Below, in pieces: positions 45,556 through 55,674 of a DNA stretch of 64,000 nucleotides. The stretch's first letter is position 1. Every line of letters starts with the position of its first letter. A program made the position numbers and the translations under genes. This DNA is from Spisula solida. Its lineage: Eukaryota > Mollusca > Bivalvia > Venerida > Mactridae. The stretch is taken from positions 4,664,530 to 4,728,529 of the forward strand of contig OX365947.1 in the NCBI GenBank assembly GCA_947247005.1, read 5' to 3'. The notes under the pieces are model-generated. The model was not told where the DNA came from and searched no databases. It saw only the letters and a program-made list of their open reading frames with translations.

Positions 45556-46108
45556 GTTATCATATTTATTCACGGAACGGGTAAATTACTGTCAATTATT
45601 GGTTAATGTTAACAAGAAACGTGTTTGATTTAATTGATATTAACAAGATTACGTACATAGTTAGTAGCATCGCCATGGTAATAATATCCAATAAAATGTA
45701 ATAAGGGAAGACAGGGGTAGTTGCATCTCTAGTGACTACACACTAGACATTATATTTTCTATACTGTAATAACTAACACACGCGTACAAAGGGCAAACAC
45801 ATAGAACATCAGTGTGTATATAACTTTACACACGATTATATGAGAAGGAGTAAATACAGAATCCTACAGTGGCAGAATAACTGAAACTCACATATGAAAA
45901 TAACGACATCTTATTTTTTTGATTAAGTAGATTACTACAACCATAGCACAATAAATTACCACATGCGTACGTGCATACTTTATATGATGTGCTGTAGATT
46001 TGAAAGAAGTTCTTGAAAGAAAGTCATTCATTTCATTCCATAACCGAGCAACAGTATAAGCAGTTTTCTGCTTGATATTGATATGTATCAGAGACTATAG
46101 ATAACATG
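45556..46108. other. Intergenic DNA, nothing recognised
   Basis: No exon or repeat array is evident. Confidence 0.35.
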
Positions 46109-46323
46109 TATAGTCCAGTCAGGATAAAAATCCTGTGACGCAGCGGTCGAGTCCACTATTACGGTGTAAAACCAATTATAAAGGCTTATACTGTACAAAA
46201 AACTGTAATTTCAATGCTAGACTAACATACTAAACGTCGCTCTACCTATTTAGACAATGGTTGTGATTTTTTGCGTACACACAAACTGCAACGTCACTGT
46301 CACAATATCCTAACTGGACTATA
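46109..46323. mobile_element. MITE, TAGTCCAGTTAGGATAA family, copy 1
   Basis: The ends TATAGTCCAGTCAGGATAAA and ATCCTAACTGGACTATA are inverted with TA flanks. The shared interior includes AATTATAAAGGCTTATACTG. Other copies are at 55730, 59226 and 62126. Confidence 0.82.
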
Positions 46324-46671
46324 TTTATAATATCTGCATGTATACATATCGTTTTCCGACAAACAATTAGGAATTGCCAAATTACCATTTCGTGGTATAG
46401 TAATATCATAATTATATATTATTGACAATTTAGATAGGGAAAATAAATAAAAAACATACTTTTTGGTATACCAAAATTCTGAAGTTCAGGTTTATGCCTG
46501 AAAACTTTCACCTAAGTGTAAACATGTTATACACGGCACTTTAAACAACACTTAATTATTGTCCAATCACAACATAGCTATATGTTCTGTATAATGGAAT
46601 TTGTACTTCCTTAAAGTAATTGGTCAGAGTGTTTCTGTTTCCGTTCGATACGTATTCACCTCCTCGATAGC

Positions 46672-46925
46672 CTAGTGGTTGAGCGTTCGCTTCGAGTGCG
46701 GGAGGTCTCGGGTTCGATCCCTGGCCGCGTCATACCAAAGACGAAATTAAAATGGTACCAGAAACTCCCTTGCTAGACGCTCAGCATAAAAGGGAAACTG
46801 GCTTCTCTTCGTTCATACCCTCTTGGCGATGGATAACATCAGGAATGAGGTGTCGAGAGTGATTAATATAAGTTGGAAAAACTTGTTTCACAATTGACTT
46901 TAAATAAATTAGTATAAACTATTTG
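46672..46925 (+). repeat. tRNA-derived SINE, best-preserved copy
   Basis: The head contains an A-box (GATAGCCTAGTGGTTGAGCG) and a B-box (CGGGTTCGATCCCTGG) at RNA polymerase III promoter spacing. A body with ACTCCCTTGCTAGACGCTCA and a tail with GTGTCGAGAGTGATTAATAT follow. Tail fragments recur at 7160 and 43676. Confidence 0.75.
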
Positions 46926-46993
46926 CTGATTGGACATCAGCGGGTATCGGTTGTTGTTGAATCAACCTGTTCACAGATATGAATGGTGTGTTT

Positions 46994-47471
46994 TAGTACG
47001 GAGAATTTGACACGACTCTCGACCTTCTATTAGCATAATTTAACAGCTGATATACTAAGCCTTTGTGTATTCACTCACGTAGGAATTACCCAGAATGTCA
47101 TCAGAATGAAAATTCGAGGTGTATTAAAGGCTGAAGACTCGAAATGCATTCTAAATCTTCTGTCTGCATTTCGATCGCATTCGAAGTGCTTTCCATATAT
47201 TCCGGCCCATTCTTGCGGCCACTTTGAATGTTTTGAAATTTCGTTTGTTTTACAAAAAATAAATCTTTTTTTATAGTGTCTATATTTGTAATCCCGGTCA
47301 TTCGTTTTCATAAGCGGGAAGTATCACGAAGACAGTCGAGGTGTAATACCAACACACATCTAAAGAACCGATATTGCTCAATTAGCTCGCGGAAATTTAT
47401 ATATTCAACACACGAGCATTGTAATATATTCATGCATAAAGGTCAGGATCACGTCAAATTATCCGTGCTAT
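46994..47471. mobile_element. MITE, TAGTCCGGAGAATTTGACA family, copy 3, with about 215-bp insertion
   Basis: The left half stops at CAGCTGATATA (about 47055) and resumes at GTCTATATTTGTAATCCCGG (about 47278). The intervening DNA is absent from copies at 24683, 41496 and 61739. TATA-like strings border it, perhaps a target duplication. It contains the overlapping minus ORFs at 47075-47311, which I do not recognise. Confidence 0.75.
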
Positions 47472-47559
47472 ATCAGAATTACTCGTTGTTCAAATTTTCG
47501 GTCATGAAGAAAGTTATACTCCAGTGTAAATACACCGAAGGTCGAAAATGACTAGGTAC

Positions 47560-48831
47560 AAAATACACGCCAGTGTCCGACAAGCAATTGCTAACAAAAG
47601 AAATCGATATCAAAATAAAGCATGCTTCCACAAACACACCAGAATCCTGTATTCACTACACACTACTGTCCCCCAGACTTGTGTAACATTATGTCAATAA
47701 TTTATAAGAATAAGTGTCTAACCTCTTCGAATTTCATTAGCCATCCAAATTTGAATAAGCGTGCATTACGTCCGGATGCTTTGTACGGACTTTAATCAGC
47801 TGATTTCGACGTTAACATTGTGTTCTATTTATAACTCGATACAGCTGTTGAAACAGTCACTGGGTTGAACGTAGAACGCGCAAGTTTGCAACTGCGTGCT
47901 ACGCCGTGTCCTTCAATGATTGTATCTTATATATTGAGCGTATCCAAGTGTCGTTCAGCCTATAGCAACAGCTGTGTTGCTATTTCCAATTCTACATTTT
48001 CAAAATAAGCAATGCTGTTGGCAGAAGTGAAGTAAGTAAACAAACTTAACTGGTGTCGTTCACGACTGATTACCGCCCTTTAATACAACATAATATCATG
48101 AAATTATACGGTCTTATGAACTAAATAAAAATAACAAAACGTTGTGAAATAACAACACATACTATGAACGTTCAGTTTACGGTACTTTACTTCGATTTGA
48201 TGTTTAATTGTTATTCTTACAAAAATACCACAAAACTGAATTCGCCATTTCAGCTTCAGTCTGATATCAGGTAAGACTAACTCAAGCGATATAATCGATA
48301 ATGTTTTTGTGACATTAAGCATGTGCTGCAGGCCTGTTGCCAGGTGTCCGTTTAAATTTTGAAAATGGCAGCTTACTGCCAGTTCGATTTTACCATCGAT
48401 TCTTCATACTGTGAACTAGAGGCTAGCTGCAAAATTCGATTTTAATACATGACTGAATTGGCAATTGCTTACCGGCAACTAGCTGCCAACTCGATTTTAA
48501 CTATAGGATCAAATCGGCAACTGCGAACCTGCAGTCAGTCGCAAATTTTTATTGTTGGGCCCTGGAGATGCCAAAGATATAGTAAATATCGAACTGGCAG
48601 ATGGATCTTGAGGTTAGCACCATTTGTCATTTCGTCATTCAAAAATTAGAATCTGTAACGGGCAACAGCCTGTTTTACGCACATAAATAAATACGTACAA
48701 TACATAATAAGCTTACAAATAAAGTAAACTTTTTATAACCAGAATCCCCATAAAATCGTCCAAGGCCAGGATTTGGGGCAGTTAGTTAATAATTGTACAT
48801 AATTTCATTATTTAATCATCCCAGTGTAGCA
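47560..48831. other. Intergenic DNA, nothing recognised
   Basis: The minus ORF 48104-48322 and plus ORF 48449-48649 lack recognisable domains. Local direct repeats around 48370-48550 (AGCTGCCAACTCGATTTTA-like) are too diverged to define. Confidence 0.35.
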
Positions 48832-49050
48832 ATACCACGTGACTGTTTGTCAACATTGGAAAACAAAAAATAACCATAAGTATATTATTTCTTCATCGAT
48901 TTCTATGAAATATAAGATCTTTTTCAGTAGCTGTGCCGTTTTGTTTAACACCCTGTGAAACCGTGGAAAATGTAGGGTTTTTGTTATTCCCAATGTTGAC
49001 AAATTTCGTCTTGGACATGTAGCCAAAAGTCACGTGGTGTTGCTACACTG
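48832..49050. mobile_element. MITE, CAGTGTAGCAATACC family, copy 3
   Basis: The target duplication CATCC lies at 48827-48831 and 49051-49055. At 219 bp it is the shortest copy, with part of the left arm deleted. Confidence 0.88.
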
Positions 49051-49227
49051 CATCCTGTATAAGTCAAAATTTCTCTTATCTCTTCATGGATATATATATA
49101 TTGTATGTGTATGGCGGGGAGTACTGGTTAAACATACATGTGCATATATCTTAAGTTTGTTTCACTGTCGCCTTAAAATACATTGTAAATTAGTATGATA
49201 AGTATAATAGGTATCGTTATCATGCGC

Positions 49228-49252
49228 ACGCGCGCGTGTGTGTGTGTGTGTA
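49228..49252. repeat. CG/GT dinucleotide microsatellite
   Basis: Alternating CGCGCGTGTGTGTGTGTGTG. Confidence 0.9.
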
Positions 49253-49343
49253 CATAAACGTAGTGCTTAAAGTCAGTACATTGTTAATTTATACTTTCCA
49301 TGACATACGTGCAAACATACAATTATACTAAATAAATACGATG

Positions 49344-49514
49344 CCTGGGTCACAAACCCGATGATCGGACAGTGTACTTCGCCCATATAGGACCGGACAG
49401 ACCTCGGTCGGTCATCGGGCGCCGGGTGACCGGAGTAACACCTAGGTCACAATTGACCCGGACACATCATATGCACGGACATCGTCCGGAGTTAGGACGA
49501 ATTTGTGACCCAGG
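49344..49514. mobile_element. Short MITE with CCTGGGTCACAAA ends
   Basis: Perfect 13-bp inverted ends, CCTGGGTCACAAA and TTTGTGACCCAGG, bound a 171-bp GC-richer interior with further internal inverted strings (GATCGGACAG, CCGGTCGGTCATC-like). Confidence 0.8.
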
Positions 49515-49796
49515 TAATATGTGGGAAGTTAACACTTACTGTAACAATCAGGGAACAGCACTATCACCATATCGTTATACAAACATGACATTGTAATCAT
49601 TGACATGCTGACATCAAATTCATGCTGATAAAAATACACTTGACTTTGTAGTGTAAATAGTCAATTAGCGTGGATTGTTTAAATACCAGATGGGCTTCAT
49701 TCAAAGTGTGAAACTCTATGATAACGCGTCCATGGATATTCAAACCAGCTGAGGAGGAAATAAGATGAGATAGAAAACAATGTCCTTGTCTTGTTT

Positions 49797-50270
49797 AAGG
49801 TAACAAACCACCAAATGCCTATACAGGCCAAAATTAGATACACGCAAGTAGTCCTTAAAAATCTGGATTGACTGGAAATGGTGGTATGTCTGGACAAAAT
49901 TGAACTGGAATGGTCTTATTGAGTTTAAAGGCATTGTACACATGTAGGTAATATATTGAAACGGGTTTATCTTAACTGTTTTAATAATTTAGCCTTGATA
50001 AGAAAGTTTAAGTAGAGTTGGGTAAAACCAGGTTTGGATCAGTCCGCGACCGTGCGAAAATAGGCGTAAGGTGTTTGACGAACCAATTTTTTCTTATATG
50101 ATACGCAACCCTATGTTTTTTTCATTTTCTTGACGTTTAAAGCTACTTCTTTCCATTGATAGATTATGAGAGGGCCCCATGGACAAAAAGTTGATTTTTG
50201 TGTCCATCATTGGTCACTAAAAAAAGTACATTGAGTTAAAGAACATATGTATTTGGTGGTTAGTGACCTT
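49797..50270. mobile_element. Inverted-repeat element with AACCACCAAAT ends, copy 2
   Basis: The left AAGGTAACAAACCACCAAAT and right ATTTGGTGGTTAGTGACCTT are inverted. The interior aligns with copy 1 at 43185. Confidence 0.82.
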
Positions 50271-50645
50271 ATGCAAAGTGTTAGGAGGTTGATATGCAAT
50301 AACTTGAATGAACCACTACAACGATAAACAAGACATGGGGGAATAGTGACAGCGTATTCATCCTAGATCGTGTACTGAATAGTGTAACATATAATGGATA
50401 ACGTTCTACATATCGTTTTACAATAAGTTTAAATTACAAAACGGTTTAGTTACGATTAAATATCAGCTCAGTGTCGACCTAGCTTCACTACAATAAGTGC
50501 GAGGTCACTGAGAACTGAATGGTCAATGTCCTCTGTGCATGATCGGGTATTCCCAACTAATTACAATTCATAACATGATACTTTTCACACTGCGCAATAA
50601 ACAACTAAAAGCAACTATGATTTTATCCACACGAAAGGAACCTGG

Positions 50646-52735
50646 CTGTAACCAATACCACCGTAGACACACATGTAGGAAATGGTCGTAGTCAATACCA
50701 CTGTAGACACACATGAAGGACATGGCCGTAGTCAATACCACCGTAGACACACTTGTAGGACATGGCCGTAGTCAATACCACCGTAGACACACGTAAAGGA
50801 CATGGCCGTAGTCAATACCACCGTAGACACACGTAAAGGACATGGCCGTAGTCAATACCACCGTAGACACACGTAAAGGACATGGCCGTAGTCAATACCA
50901 CCGTAGACACACGTAAAGGACATGGCCGTAGTCAATACCACCGTAGACACAGATGTAGGACATGGCCGTAGTCAATACCACCGTAGACACACGTAAAGGA
51001 CATGGCCGTAGTCAATACCACCGTAGACACACGTAAAGGACATGGCCGTAGTCAATACCACCGTAGACACACGTAAAGGACATGGCCGTAGTCAATACCA
51101 CCGTAGACACACGTAAAGGACATGGCCGTAGTCAATACCACCGTAGACACACATGTAGGACATGGCCGTAGTCAATACCACCGTAGACACACGTAAAGGA
51201 CATGGCCGTAGTCAATACCACCGTAGACACACGTAAAGGACATGGCCGTAGTCAATACCACCGTAGACACACGTAAAGGACATGGCCGTTGTCAATACCA
51301 CCGTAGACACACGTAAAGGACATGGCCGTAGTCAATACCACCGTAGACACACGTGTAGGACATGGCCGTAGTCAATACCACCGTAGACACACTTGTAGGA
51401 CATGGCCGTAGTCAATACCACCGTAGACACACTTGTAGGACATGGCCGTAGTCAATATCACCGTAGACACACGTGTAGGACATGGCCGTAGTCAATACCA
51501 CCGTAGACACACATGTAGGACATGGCCGTAGTCAATACCACCGTAGACACACGTGTAGGACATTGTCGTAGTCAATACCACCGTAGACACACGTGTAGGA
51601 CAATGTCGTAGTCAATACCACCGTAGACACACGTGTAGGACATGGCCGTAGTCAATACCACCGTAGACACACATGTAGGACATTGTCGTAGTCAATACCA
51701 CCGTAGACACACATGTAGGACCTTGTCGTAGTCAATACCACCGTAGACACACGTGTAGGACATTGTCGTAGTCAATACCACCGTAGACACACGTGTAGAA
51801 CATTGTCGTAGTCAATACCACCGTAGACACACATGTAGGACATGGCCTTAGTCAATACCATCGTATACACACATGTAGGACATGGCCGTAGTCAATACCA
51901 CCGTAGACACACATGTAGGACATGGCCTTAGTCAATACCATCGTATACACACATGTAGGACATGGCCGTAGTCAATACCACCGTAGACACACATGTAGGA
52001 CATGGTCGTAGTCAATACCACCGTAGACACACATGTAGGACATTGTCGTAGTCAATACCACCGTAGACACACATGTAGGACATGGTCGTAGTCAATACCA
52101 CCGTAGACACACGTGTAGGACATGGCCGTAGTCAATACCACCGTAGACACACGTGTAGGACATGGTCGTGGTCAATACCACCGTAGACACACATGTAGGA
52201 CATGGTCGTAGTCAATACCACCGTAGACACACGTGTAGGACATGGCCGTAGTCAATACCACCGTAGACACACGTGTAGGACATGGTCGTGGTCAATACCA
52301 CCGTAGACACACGTGTAGGACATGGTCGTAGTCAATACCACCGTAGACACACGTGTAGGACATGGTCGTAGTCAATACCACCGTAGACACACGTGTAATA
52401 CATGGCCGTAGTCAATACCACCGTAGACACACGTGTAGGACATGGCCGTAGTCAATACCGCCGTAGACACATGTAGGACATGGTCGTAGTCAATACCACC
52501 GTAGACACACATGTAGGACATGGTCGTAGTCAATACCACCGTAGACACACGTAGAGGACATGGTCGTAGTCAATACCACCGTAGACACACGTGTAGGACA
52601 TGGTCGTAGTCAATACCACCGTAGACACATGTAGGGCATGGTCGTAGTCAATACCACCGTAGGCACACGTGTATGACATGGTCGTAGTCAATACCACGGT
52701 AGACACACATGTAGGGCATGGCCGTAATCTACTGT
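50646..52735. repeat. 40-bp minisatellite, about 52 copies (2.1 kb)
   Basis: The unit GTCAATACCACCGTAGACAC is followed by ACGTGTAGGACATGGCCGTA. Units with ACGTAAAGGA dominate at about 50790-51340, and ACGTGTAGGA or ACATGTAGGA elsewhere, with CATTGTCG and CATGGTCG variants grouped toward the right. The period is almost exactly 40 over the whole tract. No real ORF. Confidence 0.97.
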
Positions 52736-52739
52736 GAAC

Positions 52740-53798
52740 AATGCGATTAGTCAATTTCATAATAGCGGGGCCTTACATTCGTCGATTTGGCTGACCATAG
52801 GGCTACTATAACGAATATAAATAAGACCTGAAATAATAGTTGAATTTTATTCAATATCACATAAAATATATAATACAAAATCAACAATATATAAACATTG
52901 CATATTATTAACAAACATATCGATGTAACATATTGATATGTCAATAAACAAGATTATCACGAATATATCTTTAATTGTTTTATATACACTATATATATAC
53001 AATAATGACGTCATATTTTCTAGTTTGTGATAAACGAAGGCATTGAGATTAATAGGGTAGTATTGAAAGAAATGATTATTTAGATACTTTTAGACTAAAT
53101 TTTACCATTTTATAGACAAAATACCCATGATTTTAAGCAAAAAGGACCCTTGGAACCAGAATCTTGAGGGTCAAAATGTGGCTTTTTGGAAATTTCAATG
53201 GTCAAAAGCCTTACTCCCAAGTCAAATGGAACACCTGAATATGTTCAAAATATTAAATGATTTTAACCTTATCGCTTTGCATATTCAGTACAAACACGTG
53301 CGTAAATTTTGTTTTATGTATTTAGTTTAAGATTTTCTCAATTAAATTAATTTAAGGGAGTGTTTAACAAGATGCCCCTGATTTTTGAAAACAGACTTAA
53401 AGCCACGTCGAAATTCTCAAATACATGTACGTCATTGCACAATGCAAGATCAACTCTTCCAAATTCTCGACGAATGGATGGTTTCAATAACTACATTTTT
53501 ATGTCAATATTTTGTAGTTCATAAGATTAAGGGTTCTCATTAACATACCCCCACAAAAAATCCAGTGGGCTCAAGACTGATGAGGGATGTATATTACAAA
53601 TGTATAGATACGTTTCGATAAAATTCGGCGTCAAAATGTACAGCTCCCTGGTTAAAAGCAATACCATACTTGGTTGTTAGGACATGTTTATTGAACAGAA
53701 CAAAACAGGTATAATTAATCAGCGAGGATTTTTCCAAAGACGAACACATGAACTATGGACAATTGTTTCAGAATTGAGCAAACTCATAGTGTCTCAAG
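52740..53798. other. Intergenic AT-rich DNA
   Basis: The plus ORF 53127-53330 has no recognisable domain or splice context. No repeat array is seen. Confidence 0.35.
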
Positions 53799-54138
53799 CC
53801 TAGGTCCCACTGAGCATTGTTTTGCCTCGGCGATGTACTCCCGATGACAATTAATGCGCATAGGTAGGCATCGGAAACATAAACCTCGTGATCTATGGGA
53901 AGCTTCTGGGAAGTCATGAGTCAATTTGTGAAATCGGGAGTAAACGGGGGGAATCAGGAAGATTTCCGATGTGTTCCCGACATTTTACGTCGGTCCCACT
54001 GCCTCAGGGATGTACTCCCTATATTATTTAGGAGCTTCTGGGAGTATCTGGAGCCTTCGGGTGCCATCGGGGGCAATCCGGAGAAACGATGTGTAATTCC
54101 ACATCGCCGATGAGGAATTTCTCAGTGGGACTTAGCCT
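53799..54138. mobile_element. MITE with AGGTCCCACTGAG ends, copy 2
   Basis: The left AAGCCTAGGTCCCACTGAG and right CTCAGTGGGACTTAGCCTT are inverted. The subterminal sequence is rich in CGGGAGTAAACGG- and CGATGTGGAATT-type strings shared with 17111-17340. Confidence 0.82.
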
Positions 54139-54489
54139 TAAGTTAAGACGAAAGTTACATTCATGTCAGAATAAAAATAATGTACACATAGATAATACAC
54201 ATCAACATGTATCAAATGTAGCAACTGTATCAAAGAAAATGTCATACAGTTTGTCTAGTCGTTCCTTATCACTTTTTAAATGTTAGTAATTGTAATAAAG
54301 TTAAATAAACGCATTAGATAATAGAAAAATAGCATATAATAGTGAACAACAATATACATACATAATTATACAATACATGTATATACATACTCAGCATATT
54401 GGTCTAATTCATTCACTGACCCGTCTGTATTAAAAACAAAGTATTGAAAACTACCATTTATATCTACTATACAAAAGTTTGAATGACCT

Positions 54490-54637
54490 GGGATGGTATT
54501 CAATAATGATCTTACTTGACCTAAGGATAAGGACAACCAATCGGATCACACCATATTAAACTCTTTGTAAGTAACAGGCAATATAATTGGTTATCCTTAT
54601 TCTCCAATTAAATAAGATCAATATTGAATACCATCCC
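54490..54637. mobile_element. Short MITE with GGGATGGTATTCAATA ends
   Basis: GGGATGGTATTCAATAATGA and the inverted right end (reverse complement GGGATGGTATTCAATATTGA) bound 148 bp. The inner strings AAGGATAAGGACAACCAAT and ATTGGTTATCCTTATT are also inverted. Confidence 0.85.
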
Positions 54638-54978
54638 TGAACTAACAAATACAAAACTATCTTAAATATCATCAAGTGGTGAATACAATCGAACCACCTC
54701 GTATAACCCTACGAATCTAGGTAGGTCGTCGTACGATGGAAAGTCATCAACAATCAAACAAGAAATGGAAACATTAATTAAATTATCATGTTCAACTTTT
54801 GTGAAACGGCAAGACAGCAGGCTCTTTCAAAAGCTACTTCGCTGTGCTATTCTTTTTTCTTGTAGCTTGTATGTCAACATGTACACCCGTGATTGTTTTT
54901 TAAAAGGCCGAGTCGTTCCTTTATATCTTATTTTTTCTTAAAATACAAAATGGCGGATCAGCTTTTTGACTGATATTT

Positions 54979-54984
54979 TTTATT
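54979..54984 (-). terminator. Candidate polyadenylation signal of the SLC43-like gene
   Basis: The minus strand reads AATAAA about 565 bases after the stop codon, beyond the 18-bp repeat tract. It is one of several AT-rich candidates. Confidence 0.3.
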
Positions 54985-55009
54985 ATTATTTATCACAGAC
55001 GTGTGTATC

Positions 55010-55192
55010 ATGTGACCTAGGCGTATCATAATACTCAGGCGTATCATGTGACCTATGTGTATCATGTGACCTAGGCGTACCATGATACCCAGGCGTACCA
55101 TGATACCCAGGCGTATCATGTGACCTAGGCGTATCATGTTACCCAGGCGTATCATGTGACCCAGTTGTATAATGTGACCCGGTTGTATCATA
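55010..55192. repeat. 18-bp minisatellite in the SLC43-like 3' region
   Basis: The unit GTATCATGTGACCTAGGC occurs about ten times with TACCATGATACCCAGGC variants. It gives a six-residue repeat ORF on the minus strand (54958-55239). It starts about 350 bases downstream of the SLC43-like stop, so it may be in the 3' UTR. Confidence 0.9.
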
Positions 55193-55548
55193 ACAACAGC
55201 AGCAACACCTATTTTGTCCGTCACGTGAGGTGACGTCATCGATTTTTGCGTACTTTTTACTTTTTATTACACTAGTCCGACTCCTCTGGAACATTGTCGC
55301 ACAAAAGATGAGTGACATCAAAACTGGGAAACTGGTCGACAATATATGAAAGCACTCATTTAAGGTCGGGCTTTTTTCGCATGGTGAATAGTCCTTAACT
55401 CTAGGCTAGAATTTTTAGGAGTCTTGATAAAGCAACTCATAAGGTGTATTAGATCGCGCACGTTAAAAACTTCGTGATTAGATACATTTTCGACTGGTTA
55501 CGACTGGTTGCGACTTCTATAACTCCTTGCTATGCTCAGATAAATATT

Positions 55549-55674
55549 TCAGATAAATATTTCTATTGCATCTGACTTGGCTTCACTGCTGTTCTTGTGT
55601 CTCCTACAGTTTATCCATAAATATAACGGATGCGCCAGCGATGATAAGGCTAACACTATGAGAAATATATTCAC
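55549..55674 (-). CDS. SLC43-like terminal exon
   Basis: The acceptor is GTATTTTCAG. It encodes the last helix (VNIFLIVLALSSLAHPLYLW) and a 20-residue tail ending IEIFI and TGA at 55549-55551. Confidence 0.82.
   Translation of the reverse strand: MNIFLIVLALSSLAHPLYLWINCRRHKNSSEAKSDAIEIFI

Noticed and set aside
46672..46745. tRNA gene
   Set aside because: A- and B-boxes are present but the acceptor stem does not pair and a SINE body follows; fragments recur elsewhere.
47075..47311. Possible host exon on the minus strand
   Set aside because: It lies inside an insertion within a MITE, shows no family resemblance and has no convincing splice pair.
50646..52735. CRISPR-like regular array
   Set aside because: Units are contiguous 40-bp tandem repeats without unique spacers, in a eukaryotic context and with no cas genes.
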